Shown here: positions 27,699 through 36,485 of the stretch, piece after piece
Layout: every line of letters starts with the position of its first letter
How positions within the stretch are numbered: position 1 is the stretch's first letter
NCBI GenBank assembly: GCA_910577185.1
Contig: CAJTLR010000004.1
Location: forward strand, 1-64,000
Origin: an uncultured Acetatifactor sp.
GTDB taxonomy: Bacteria; Bacillota; Clostridia; Lachnospirales; Lachnospiraceae
DNA: 64,000 bases
Direction of reading: 5' to 3'
Translations under genes and position numbers: made by a program
Notes under the pieces: generated by a model
Seen by the model: the letters and a program-made list of their open reading frames with translations, nothing else
Databases searched by the model: none
What the model was told of the DNA's origin: nothing

Positions 27699-28226
27699 AT
27701 GAAAAAGAATTTACTGAGTGTGCTGATACTGGTTCTGATGATCGTAAATATTGTATTGTCAGCAGTTATGATGATGAATATCATCAGCACGAACAAAAAG
27801 ACGGCTGAATTGATGGACAGCATTGCGGTGGCAATGAACCTGGAGCTTTACAGTCCGGGAGAAGGCCCCACAGTGGCGTTATCTGACACGGATACCCATT
27901 CCATGGGATCACAGACCATCCAGCTGGCACGGTCCCAGGCGGCCGGGGAAGCAGGCAGCGGAAAAGATGTGTATATTGTGTTTGACATTGCCCTGCTGAT
28001 GGATAAGACCCATGCGGATTATGCTGCCTATGGGGAGACTATCGCCAGCTACGACGAGGTGATCAAAAATACAGTGTCTGCCGTGGTGAGCCGTTACACT
28101 GAAGATGAGTGCCGTGCTTCTTTCACGGAGGATATCAGGAATGAGATTCTCGAGGCCCTCCAGAATGAATTTCAGTCGAAATTCATATATGGAGTTACTC
28201 TCAGCAATATAAAATACGGTGGTTGA
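27699..28226 (+). CDS. fliL: Flagellar basal body-associated protein FliL
   Basis: 175-aa single-pass membrane protein: helix at about 6-28 (LSVLILVLMIVNIVLSAVMM), then an extracellular SPFH-like domain. FliL rings surround and strengthen the stator. Sequence conservation is modest, so the call rests on topology, length and position between motB and fliM. RBS GAAAGGG. Confidence 0.8.
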   Translation: MKKNLLSVLILVLMIVNIVLSAVMMMNIISTNKKTAELMDSIAVAMNLELYSPGEGPTVALSDTDTHSMGSQTIQLARSQAAGEAGSGKDVYIVFDIALLMDKTHADYAAYGETIASYDEVIKNTVSAVVSRYTEDECRASFTEDIRNEILEALQNEFQSKFIYGVTLSNIKYGG

Positions 28227-28275
28227 TGGGAGAGACATAAGTGATGCAAAAGCATGTGACAGGAGGTGAGCTTGT

Positions 28276-29256
28276 GTGGCCGAGATTCTTTCTCAGGCGG
28301 AAATTGATGCCCTGCTGAACGCGATGTCCACTGGTGAACTGGACGCTGACCAGATGCAGCAAAAGGATGAGAAAAAGGTCAGGAATTATGATTTCAGCCG
28401 TCCTACCAAATTTTCAAAAGAACATTTGAGGACATTGGAAATTATATTTGAACATTATGCCCGGTTGATTTCCACAAATCTTCCGGTGTATCTCCGCAAA
28501 AACGTACAGGTTTCAGTGGTGGGATCCGAAGCCATTACATTTAATGAGTTTACGAATTCCTTATCCAGCCCTATCATCATGGGGATTATTAATTTTATGC
28601 CCTTGAACGGTTCGATTATCATGGAACTGGGTATCAACCTTGGATATGCGATGCTGGACCGCATGCTGGGAGGAAGCGGGGTGCCTTTGGAGAAAGGCAG
28701 GGAATTTTCCGAGATAGAACAGATCATCATTGAGAAGATCTTGGTGATGTTCACCCAGCTGCTCAGGGAACCGTGGAAAAACGTTATCGATATATCACCT
28801 GTGCTGAGCCGGCTGGAGACAAACTCACAGTTTGCACAGGTCATAGCACCCAGTGACATGGTTGCCATTGTGACACTGGAGATAAGAATCGGGGATGTAG
28901 AGGGCTTCATGAATATCTGTCTTCCGTTCTTTACCTTGGAAGATGTCATGGATAAGCTGAATACCAAGTACTGGTATTCCACCATGCAGGAGAACCATGA
29001 CGAGAATTATGAGGCATATATTGAATCCCTGATCCGGAAAGTGGATGTGCCTATCAGGGCTGTGCTTGGCAAGAGTTCCATTTCCGTAAATGATTTCCTG
29101 AATCTGCAGGTGGGAGACTGTATCCGGCTTGATTCCGGTGTGGATCAGGATATGAATATTTATGTAGGCAATATCAAAAAATTTACCGCGTTACCCGGCA
29201 CTGAAAGAGACTCTTATGCTGTCAGGATTACATCGGTTATTAGAGAGGAGGAATAA
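28276..29256 (+). CDS. fliM: Flagellar motor switch protein FliM
   Basis: Switch protein that binds CheY-P. It starts AEILSQAEIDALLNAM (CheY-binding motif), continues with KVRNYDFSRPTKFSKEHLRTLEIIFEHYAR and the CheC-like middle domain, and ends with a SpoA/FliN-like domain (VLGKSSISVNDFLNLQVGDCIRLD). GTG 28276, 6 nt after AGGAGGTGA, is the start. 326 aa, 3 nt before fliY. Confidence 0.96.
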   Translation: MAEILSQAEIDALLNAMSTGELDADQMQQKDEKKVRNYDFSRPTKFSKEHLRTLEIIFEHYARLISTNLPVYLRKNVQVSVVGSEAITFNEFTNSLSSPIIMGIINFMPLNGSIIMELGINLGYAMLDRMLGGSGVPLEKGREFSEIEQIIIEKILVMFTQLLREPWKNVIDISPVLSRLETNSQFAQVIAPSDMVAIVTLEIRIGDVEGFMNICLPFFTLEDVMDKLNTKYWYSTMQENHDENYEAYIESLIRKVDVPIRAVLGKSSISVNDFLNLQVGDCIRLDSGVDQDMNIYVGNIKKFTALPGTERDSYAVRITSVIREEE

Positions 29257-29259
29257 ACA

Positions 29260-30618
29260 ATGGACGGGTTGTCTCAAGACGAGATAAACGCATTATTAGC
29301 TGGCATGGATTTGTCCGATGACGATGAGTCGGGAACGATGGATAATAATGAAGAAATCATGGATTTAGTGGATATTACTCCAGCTGGGGGAGATGAGCTC
29401 CTTTCTGATGTGGAAAAAGATGCCATTGGAGAGGTTGCCAATATCAGTATGGGTTCCTCTGCCACTACATTGTATTCCCTGGTAAACAGAAAGGTCAATA
29501 TTACCACCCCGGTGGTGGAATTTGCCACATGGGATAATCTCCTGACACAATATGAAAGACCATGTGTATTTATACAGATAAAATACACGGTGGGGCTGGA
29601 TGGCACCAATATCCTGATTCTGAAGGAACATGACGTAAAGGTGATCACGGACCTGATGATGGGAGGTGACGGCACCAATACGGAGGGAGAACTTGGTGAA
29701 CTGCACTTAAGCGCCATCTCCGAGGCCATGAACCAGATGATGGGAGCTTCAGCCACGTCCCTTTCCACCATGATGCAGACCAAGATCGATATCAGTCCGC
29801 CAGAGGCTTCCCTGCTGGATCTGGCCCAGGTGGCCCACGGGGAAGATGTATCGCCGTTCCTGGGAGGGACTTTTGTAAAAATATCTTTCCGCATGCAGAT
29901 TGACGACTTGGTGGATAGTTCCATCATGCAGCTGTATCCGGTGGATTTTGCCCGCAGGGTGGTGGATACATTTATGAATTCACAGAGCGGTTCCACGGCC
30001 GAGGCAGATTCCAAGGCTTCCGAACCGGCACCTGCCACGCCGGCTCCCGGTATGGGAACAGCGCCCCAGATGGATGCGAGTGCCATGAACATGGGCATGC
30101 CCGGCGGTATGGCGCCCCAGATGGATACGAATGCCATGAATATGGGAATGAATCCCCAGATGATGAACATGGGAATGAACCCCCAGATGATGGGGATGGG
30201 GATGAACCCTCAGATGATGGGGATGGGAATGAATCCCCAGATGATGGGAATGGGGATGAATCCCCAGATGATGAACATGGGAATGAACCCTCAGATGGGA
30301 ATGCCTGGGGCCGCAGCACAGAATATCAATGTCCAGCCGGCCCAGTTCCAGAGTTTTTCCGGCGATGGAGGGGTGATCGCGGGTCAGGAGAATATTGGCC
30401 TGATCATGGATGTTCCGCTGAATGTCACCGTAGAACTTGGCCGTACGACCAAGTCGATTTCCGAAATTCTTGACTTTGCACCCGGCACGATTATTGAATT
30501 GGAGCGTATTGCCGGTGAACCCATAGACGTACTGGTAAATGGCAAGTTCGTGGCAAAGGGGGAAGTAGTAGTAATTGAAGAAAGCTTCGGTGTGAGAGTA
30601 ACAGAGATTATCAAGTAG
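29260..30618 (+). CDS. fliY: Flagellar motor switch phosphatase FliY, with Met-rich nonapeptide repeats
   Basis: FliY is the Gram-positive switch protein that also dephosphorylates CheY-P. Parts: an N-terminal CheY-binding helix (LSQDEINALLAGM), CheC-like domain with DAIGEVANISMGSSATTL (about 50) and the second helix motif ISEAMNQMMGASATSL (about 155), a linker, and a FliN/SpoA domain (about 385-452, LNVTVELGRTTKSISEIL). The linker (about 245-355) is very unusual: six copies of a nine-residue unit MNPQMMGMG and two of APQMDxxAMNMG. 452 aa against the usual 370-400; the excess is the repeat. RBS GAGGAGGAA. Confidence 0.94.
   Translation: MDGLSQDEINALLAGMDLSDDDESGTMDNNEEIMDLVDITPAGGDELLSDVEKDAIGEVANISMGSSATTLYSLVNRKVNITTPVVEFATWDNLLTQYERPCVFIQIKYTVGLDGTNILILKEHDVKVITDLMMGGDGTNTEGELGELHLSAISEAMNQMMGASATSLSTMMQTKIDISPPEASLLDLAQVAHGEDVSPFLGGTFVKISFRMQIDDLVDSSIMQLYPVDFARRVVDTFMNSQSGSTAEADSKASEPAPATPAPGMGTAPQMDASAMNMGMPGGMAPQMDTNAMNMGMNPQMMNMGMNPQMMGMGMNPQMMGMGMNPQMMGMGMNPQMMNMGMNPQMGMPGAAAQNINVQPAQFQSFSGDGGVIAGQENIGLIMDVPLNVTVELGRTTKSISEILDFAPGTIIELERIAGEPIDVLVNGKFVAKGEVVVIEESFGVRVTEIIK
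30148..30309 (+). repeat. Six tandem 27-nt units coding MNPQMMGMG in fliY
   Basis: The units start at 30148 and recur every 27 nt, in frame. They differ at third positions and at one codon (N or G), and the last unit reads MNPQMGMPG. Third-position differences show that the copies are old or selected at the protein level, yet repeat-number change by slippage stays possible. Confidence 0.9.
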
Positions 30619-30631
30619 GAGGAAATTTGAG

Positions 30632-30994
30632 ATGGCAAAAAATATTTTGATCTGCGATGACGCGGCGTTCATGAGGATGATGATCAAGAACACCCTGACC
30701 AAAGGCGGTTACAATGTTGCAGGTGAGGCAGAGAACGGCGCGAAGGCTGTGGAGAAGTACAAGGAACTTTCCCCTGATCTTGTGCTGATGGATATTACGA
30801 TGCCCGAGATGGACGGCATCCAGGCCCTGAAAGAGATCAAGAAAATTGACGGAAATGCAAAGGTAATCATGTGTTCTGCCATGGGACAGCAGGCCATGGT
30901 GGTGGAGTCCATTCAGGCAGGTGCAAGGGACTTTATCGTCAAGCCCTTCCAGGAGGACCGTGTCCTTGAGGCTGTAAAGAAGGTCATCGGCTGA
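30632..30994 (+). CDS. cheY: Chemotaxis response regulator CheY
   Basis: 120-aa stand-alone receiver. It has the acidic pair in ICDDAAFMRMM, phosphoacceptor D54 in VLMDITMPEMDG, and the conserved Thr/Ser (CSAMG) and Lys (VKPFQ). It carries the signal to FliM/FliY, which lie just upstream. RBS AGGAGGAA. Its TGA overlaps the fliO ATG. Confidence 0.96.
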   Translation: MAKNILICDDAAFMRMMIKNTLTKGGYNVAGEAENGAKAVEKYKELSPDLVLMDITMPEMDGIQALKEIKKIDGNAKVIMCSAMGQQAMVVESIQAGARDFIVKPFQEDRVLEAVKKVIG

Positions 30995-31386
30995 TGCTGG
31001 CACTGGCTTCAGGTGCCGGCAGTTATGCCCAGTTTATCACTGTGCTGCTTATTTTTGTGGCAGTGCTTGGCGTCACGGCCTGGACTACCAGGTGGATTGC
31101 AAATTACCAGAAGCGGCAGAGTGTAAACGAAAATATTGAGGTTATAGAGACCACTCGTATTGCGAATAATAAGTATATCCAGATTATACGGGCAGGCGGG
31201 AAGTATATGGTGATTGCTGTCTGTAAAGATACAGTCACCATGCTGGGAGAGATTCCGGGAGAGCAGCTGAAGGAAACGGCTCCCATGCCCGGCTTCCGTT
31301 TCAGGGAGTTTCTCGACAAGGCTGCAGCGAAGCAGGATGCCGCCCGGGATGAGCCAAAGGAAAATCAGATGCATGATGAAAAATAA
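30994..31386 (+). CDS. fliO: Flagellar biosynthesis protein FliO/FliZ
   Basis: 130 aa: one membrane helix near the N-terminus (FITVLLIFVAVLGVTAWTTRWIA) followed by a small beta-rich domain with EVIETTRIANNKYIQIIRAGGKYMVIAV, typical of FliO. It assists assembly of the FliPQR gate. The start overlaps the cheY stop, and the end overlaps the fliP start. Confidence 0.85.
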   Translation: MLALASGAGSYAQFITVLLIFVAVLGVTAWTTRWIANYQKRQSVNENIEVIETTRIANNKYIQIIRAGGKYMVIAVCKDTVTMLGEIPGEQLKETAPMPGFRFREFLDKAAAKQDAARDEPKENQMHDEK

Positions 31387-32164
31387 GCGTATATCCAAGC
31401 GAATAGTAACCGCAATATGCCTACTGGTTCTGGTGGGCATATTGTGTATTCTAAGTTCAATGACAGTATTTGCCAGTTCGGACCAGAATGCGGATAATTA
31501 TCTGAATATCACGGTTGGCAATGGAAACGGGGAGATCAACGGTTCCCTGCAGATTCTGCTGACACTGACATTGATCAGCCTGGCGCCCCTCCTTATCATA
31601 ATGATGACTTCCTTTACGCGTATCATCATTGTACTGCATTTCACCCGTGCCGCGCTGAACACGCAGACGGCTCCCCCCAACCAGGTTCTGGTGGGGCTGG
31701 CCCTGATACTGACTTTTTTTATCATGGAACCTGCCATTACCCAGATCAATGAGGAGGCTTACCAGCCTTATCAGGCGGGGGAAATTACCATGGAAGATGC
31801 CCTGGAGAGGGGAGTCGTCCCTTTGCGGACATTCATGTACGATCAGACGCAGCTGAAGGATGTGGAGCTTTTTGTGCAGATAGCGGGGCAGGACTGGGAT
31901 GGGGAGACGCTGGAAGACATTCCCTTGTCCGTGCTTCTGCCGAGTTTTATGCTCAGTGAGCTGAGAATGGCTTTCTGGATCGGATTTGTGATTTATGTTC
32001 CTTTTATTGTCATTGACATGGTGGTGGCTTCTACCCTGATGAGTATGGGTATGATGATGCTGCCGCCCACAACCATCTCCATGCCGTTTAAGATACTTCT
32101 GTTTGTGCTGGCAGATGGCTGGAACCTTGTTCTGGGAGAACTGGTAAATTCGTTTTACCATTAA
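31373..32164 (+). CDS. fliP: Flagellar export gate protein FliP
   Basis: Core subunit of the export pore. Signal peptide/membrane segment at about 10-30, then the conserved LTLISLAPLLIIMMTSFTRIIIVLHFTRAALNTQTAPPNQVLVGLALILTFF and the C-terminal LLPSFMLSELRMAFWIGFVIYVPFIVIDMVVAS...MMMLPPTTISMPFKILLFVL regions. ATG 31373 (264 aa) is chosen because AAAGGA lies just upstream within the end of fliO. Confidence 0.96.
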   Translation: MMKNKRISKRIVTAICLLVLVGILCILSSMTVFASSDQNADNYLNITVGNGNGEINGSLQILLTLTLISLAPLLIIMMTSFTRIIIVLHFTRAALNTQTAPPNQVLVGLALILTFFIMEPAITQINEEAYQPYQAGEITMEDALERGVVPLRTFMYDQTQLKDVELFVQIAGQDWDGETLEDIPLSVLLPSFMLSELRMAFWIGFVIYVPFIVIDMVVASTLMSMGMMMLPPTTISMPFKILLFVLADGWNLVLGELVNSFYH

Positions 32165-32202
32165 TTAATTGACAGTTTTGAAAACAAAGGAGGCGTATCA
32201 GG

Positions 32203-32475
32203 ATGACAGTCGATGTCGTAATGGACATTACAAGGCAGGCTCTGTTTATGATTATCAGAGTTTCCCTTCCGGTATTGCTGGTGTCGCTGTGTGTGGGTCT
32301 GGTAATCAGTATTTTTCAGACAGTGACTTCCATTCAGGAGCAGACGCTTACTTTTGTGCCGAAAATTATCTGTGTATTTCTGGCGCTGGTGCTGTTTGGA
32401 AACTGGATGATGAACAGCATGGTGGAGTTTATGACGAACCTCTGGACTGATTTCAGTTTATATATCAACCAATAA
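32203..32475 (+). CDS. fliQ: Flagellar export gate protein FliQ
   Basis: 90 aa with two membrane helices, including LVISIFQTVTSIQEQTLTFVPKI, which is nearly invariant in FliQ. Start ATG 32203 follows AAAGGAGG. Located between fliP and fliR as usual. Confidence 0.96.
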   Translation: MTVDVVMDITRQALFMIIRVSLPVLLVSLCVGLVISIFQTVTSIQEQTLTFVPKIICVFLALVLFGNWMMNSMVEFMTNLWTDFSLYINQ

Positions 32476-32490
32476 CGGGAGCCTGACAGG

Positions 32491-33273
32491 ATGATTCAGT
32501 ATTCGTTTTCCGTGTATGATTTGGAATATTTCCTTTTGATTTTTGTCAGGGTGGCCAGTTTTGTGCATGTGGCCCCGTTTTTCAGCCTGAGGAATACCCC
32601 TTCCAATGTGCGGATTGCGATGAGTTTTTTTACGGCGCTCCTTTTATACCAGGCCCTGACCCCGGTGGAGGCGGTTGTTTATCAGACTATACTGGAATAT
32701 GCCGTTGTGGTGATGAAGGAAGCCATCGTGGGACTGCTGGTGGGTTTTGCGGCAAATATCTGTACCACCATAGTGAATTTTGCCGGTTCCATTGCGGATA
32801 TGGAGACCGGACTTTCCATGGTGACGCTGATGGATCCCACGACCCGGGAAAATACCAGCATCACGGGCGTGCTGTATCAGTATGTACTGATGCTGATGAT
32901 GATCTGTACGGGAATGTACCGGTATTTTTTCGGTGCAATGGCAGATACTTTTATTCTGATTCCCGTAAACGGGGCAGTGTTCCGCAGTGACGCGCTGCTG
33001 GATTCCATGCTGGAGTTTCTGGGAGACTATGTGATTATCGGTTTCCGGATTGTGCTGCCCATATTCTGTTCCATTTTGCTGCTGAATGCGGTTCTGGGAA
33101 TTCTGGCCAAGGTATCGCCGCAGCTGAATATGTTTGCTGTGGGTATTCAGTTCAAAATTCTGGTGGGACTGGGGGTTCTATTTCTGACAGCAGGCATGCT
33201 GCCGGGAATCGCGGACTTTATTTTTGGGGAAATGGACAAAATGATTCGTTCTTTTGTGGGAGGCATGACATGA
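32491..33273 (+). CDS. fliR: Flagellar export gate protein FliR
   Basis: 260-aa polytopic membrane protein completing the FliPQR pore; conserved FVRVASFVHVAPFFSLRNTPSNVRI at the N-terminus and MDPTTRENTSITGVLYQY in the middle. Its stop overlaps the flhB start in ATGA. Confidence 0.95.
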   Translation: MIQYSFSVYDLEYFLLIFVRVASFVHVAPFFSLRNTPSNVRIAMSFFTALLLYQALTPVEAVVYQTILEYAVVVMKEAIVGLLVGFAANICTTIVNFAGSIADMETGLSMVTLMDPTTRENTSITGVLYQYVLMLMMICTGMYRYFFGAMADTFILIPVNGAVFRSDALLDSMLEFLGDYVIIGFRIVLPIFCSILLLNAVLGILAKVSPQLNMFAVGIQFKILVGLGVLFLTAGMLPGIADFIFGEMDKMIRSFVGGMT

Positions 33274-34379
33274 TTCGCTATAATCTGCAGTTTTTTGCGA
33301 AGCAGGGTATGGGCGGTGAGAAGACAGAGCCTGCCACCCAGAAAAAGCTGAATGACGCCCGGAAGGAAGGCCAGGTTGCCAAGAGCAAGGAGATCGCCAA
33401 TGGTTTCGGACTGTTGTCCCTGTTTCTGGTACTGAAGTTCTGGGTGGGGCACATGGGCATCCAGCTTATGGAAGTTTTCAAGAATATTTACGGCAAGATT
33501 CCGGAGATGATTGTGTTTCCGGACGGGACAATGCCGCAGAGGGATACCGCCATTCTGTTCCGTAATATGCTTACGGAAATACTGGTTATCATAGCGCCGA
33601 TCCTGCTGATCGGAGTTACGGTTGCATTTGTGTGCGATATTGTACAGGTAAAGTGGAAGCCCACCACAAAGCCCTTAAAACCCAAGCTGAGCAAGCTGAA
33701 TCCCATAAAGGGTTTTAAAAAGTTTGTGTCGCTGAATTCTCTGGTGGAACTGATTAAATCCATAGCAAAGATCGGCCTGATCGTCTATATCTGCTATGGT
33801 TATCTGAAAGACAAATGGGTTTTACTGTTAAATTTATATGATATTACCCTGATGCAGGCGCTGCAGCTTGTATCGAATACCGTGACGGACCTGGGAATCC
33901 GGATCGCGGCGCTCTATCTTCTGATTGCGCTGGCCGACTTCATTTACCAGAAACTGAAATTCAAAAATGATATGAAGATGACCAAGCAGGAGATCAAGGA
34001 AGAATTCAAACAGCAGGAAGGTGATCCGCAGATCAAGGGCAAGATACGGCAGAAGATGCGGGAGACTTCCATGAGGCGTATGATGCAGAGCCTTCCCCAG
34101 GCGGATGTGGTCATCACGAATCCCACCCACTATGCCGTGGCTATCAAGTATGACCCGGACGTGGCGGATGCGCCCATTGTGCTGGCGAAAGGTGAAGATT
34201 ATCTGGCGGCCCGTATCAAAGAGGCTGCCAAAGAAAATAACATTGAAATTGTGGAAAATAAACCCCTTGCAAGAATGCTGTACGCAAATGTGGACATAGG
34301 CCAGGCCGTGCCGCCGGAGCTGTACCAGGCGGTGGCGGAAGTGCTTGCATTTGTGTATCAGCTGCAGGGCAGGATTTAA
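33270..34379 (+). CDS. flhB: Flagellar export switch protein FlhB
   Basis: Controls the change of substrate from hook to filament proteins. N-terminus GGEKTEPATQKKLNDARKEGQVAKSKE, four membrane helices, then the cytoplasmic autocleavage domain with the intact NPTH site at residues 284-287 (VVITNPTHYAVAIKYD). 369 aa. Translation is probably coupled to fliR. Confidence 0.97.
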   Translation: MIRYNLQFFAKQGMGGEKTEPATQKKLNDARKEGQVAKSKEIANGFGLLSLFLVLKFWVGHMGIQLMEVFKNIYGKIPEMIVFPDGTMPQRDTAILFRNMLTEILVIIAPILLIGVTVAFVCDIVQVKWKPTTKPLKPKLSKLNPIKGFKKFVSLNSLVELIKSIAKIGLIVYICYGYLKDKWVLLLNLYDITLMQALQLVSNTVTDLGIRIAALYLLIALADFIYQKLKFKNDMKMTKQEIKEEFKQQEGDPQIKGKIRQKMRETSMRRMMQSLPQADVVITNPTHYAVAIKYDPDVADAPIVLAKGEDYLAARIKEAAKENNIEIVENKPLARMLYANVDIGQAVPPELYQAVAEVLAFVYQLQGRI

Positions 34380-34438
34380 GAATACAGAACCGGTGAATCC
34401 ACCGGAATTTCAGGTTTGAAGGAAAGGAGGAGTATGGC

Positions 34439-36484
34439 GTGAATGCAAGATTGGCAAAAACGGACGCTATTGTAGCCATTTATGTACTTGTGGCGTTTAT
34501 TATGTTGATTGTGCCGATTCCCGCGGGACTTCTTGATGTGTTTATGGCATTTAACATTGCCATAGCCTTCACAATTCTGTTTGCGTGCATGTTCACCAAG
34601 GAAGTACTGGATATGTCCTATTTCCCTACGGTTCTCCTTTTTACCACCATTTTCAGGATTGCCATGAACGTGTCTTCCACAAGGTATATTCTGGTAAACG
34701 GTACATCGGGAAATGTTGTTCTGACTTTCGGCGAATTTGTGGGTGGAGGCGACCTGATTGTAGGTGCCATTGTTTTCCTTATCCTGATTATGATTCAGTT
34801 TATGGTAATCAATAAAGGTTCCGAGCGTGTGGCTGAAGTAACGGCAAGATTTACGCTGGATGCCATGCCCGGTAAGCAGATGGCCATTGATGCCGACCTG
34901 AATACCGGTGCCATAGACGATAAGGAAGCAAAGGAGAGACGTGACAAGATACAGCAGGAATCCAGCTTTTTCGGCTCCATGGACGGTGCCGTCAAGTATG
35001 TCAAGGGAGATGCCACGGCGGGTCTTCTGCTGACAGTGATCAATCTGGTGGGTGGTATCGCAATGGGTGTGCTGCGCATGGGAATGGAGCCTGCGTCGGC
35101 CCTGGATACCTATGGTATTCTGACCATAGGCGACGGTCTGGTGAGCCAGATTCCCTCGCTTCTGATCTCTCTTTCCACCGGTGTACTGGTCACAAAGGGA
35201 ACCAAGGAATCAGAATTTGGCCCAGCCATTGTAAAACAGTTGTTTGGTATACCAAAGGTAATGTACATGGTGGGGGGTACTTTATCTTTTTTGTCCGTAT
35301 TTACGGATTTGAACACGCTTTTATTCCTGGGTATGGGACTTGTCTTTATTGTAGGCGGCAGGATTATCGCCAGCAATCTGGAGACAGCGGCCATCGAGAG
35401 CGAAGTGGACGGCGACGAGCTGGCCGCGGACGAGATCAGACAGCCGGAAAATGTGGCGAGTCTCCTGCAGGTTGACCCCATCGAGCTGGAATTCGGATAC
35501 GGTATCATTCCCCTGGCAGATGTGAACCAGGGCGGAGACCTGCTTGACCGTGTGGTCATGATACGAAGGCAGATCGCGGTGGAACTGGGTACCGTGGTTC
35601 CCATCATCCGCCTGAGGGATAATATCCAGTTGAATCCGAACCAGTATATTATCAAGATAAAAGGAATCCAGGTCAGCGAAGGGGAAATTCTTTTTGACCA
35701 TTACATGGCCATGAACCCCGGGTATGTGGAAGAGGAAATCGCCGGTATACCCACCTTTGAACCGTCTTTCCATCTGCCTGCCATATGGATTACGGAGGGG
35801 CAGAGGGAGCGGGCGGAGAGCCTGGGCTATACCGTGGTTGACCCGCCTTCCATCATTGCCACGCATCTGACGGAAATTATCAGACAGCACATTGCGGACC
35901 TGCTCAGCAGACAGGATGTCCAGAACCTGATCAACAATCTGAAGGAGTCCAATCCTTCCCTTGTGGAGGAACTGGTGCCCAAGCTTCTGGGTCTGGGCGA
36001 GATTCAGAAGGTTTTACAGAATCTTCTGCGGGAAGGCATTTCTATCCGGGACCTGCTGACCATCATGGAGACTCTGGCGGATTACTCGCCTGCCACCAGG
36101 GACACCGATATATTGACAGAGTATGTGAGACAGAGCCTGAAGCGGGCGATTTCCACAAAATATTTCCCCAACCACGAGACCACCAATGTGGTGACCCTGG
36201 ATCCGAAGGTGGAACAGGAAATTATGGGAAGTGTGAAACAGACGGAAAACGGTGCGTTTTTAAATCTGGATCCCAACAGGTCAAGGGCCATTATCGATTC
36301 CGTAGGCAAAGAAGTGCAGAAACTGGAAAATCTTGGAAAGAATCCTATTATTATCACTTCGCCCATTGTACGTATGTATTTTAAGCGTCTGACGGAAGAC
36401 TATTACAGGGATCTGGTGGTTGTATCCTATAATGAAGTGGAATCTAATGTGGAATTGCAATCAGTAGGGATGGTGACAGCATAA
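34439..36484 (+). CDS. flhA: Flagellar export gate protein FlhA
   Basis: Proton-driven export gate component. The N-terminal half has about eight membrane helices with the FHIPEP-type conserved segments (RIAMNVSSTRYIL, FMVINKGSERVAEVTARFTLDAMPGKQMAIDADLNTG, GDGLVSQIPSLLISLSTGVLVTK); the C-terminal half is the cytoplasmic substrate-docking domain. The start is GTG 34439, 8 nt after AAAGGAGG; an ATG just before it is out of frame. 681 aa. Confidence 0.97.
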   Translation: MNARLAKTDAIVAIYVLVAFIMLIVPIPAGLLDVFMAFNIAIAFTILFACMFTKEVLDMSYFPTVLLFTTIFRIAMNVSSTRYILVNGTSGNVVLTFGEFVGGGDLIVGAIVFLILIMIQFMVINKGSERVAEVTARFTLDAMPGKQMAIDADLNTGAIDDKEAKERRDKIQQESSFFGSMDGAVKYVKGDATAGLLLTVINLVGGIAMGVLRMGMEPASALDTYGILTIGDGLVSQIPSLLISLSTGVLVTKGTKESEFGPAIVKQLFGIPKVMYMVGGTLSFLSVFTDLNTLLFLGMGLVFIVGGRIIASNLETAAIESEVDGDELAADEIRQPENVASLLQVDPIELEFGYGIIPLADVNQGGDLLDRVVMIRRQIAVELGTVVPIIRLRDNIQLNPNQYIIKIKGIQVSEGEILFDHYMAMNPGYVEEEIAGIPTFEPSFHLPAIWITEGQRERAESLGYTVVDPPSIIATHLTEIIRQHIADLLSRQDVQNLINNLKESNPSLVEELVPKLLGLGEIQKVLQNLLREGISIRDLLTIMETLADYSPATRDTDILTEYVRQSLKRAISTKYFPNHETTNVVTLDPKVEQEIMGSVKQTENGAFLNLDPNRSRAIIDSVGKEVQKLENLGKNPIIITSPIVRMYFKRLTEDYYRDLVVVSYNEVESNVELQSVGMVTA

Positions 36485-36485
36485 A

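Noticed and set aside
30148..30309. A CRISPR-like array because of regular 27-nt repeats
   Set aside because: There are no spacers; the units are contiguous, in frame and code for the FliY linker.
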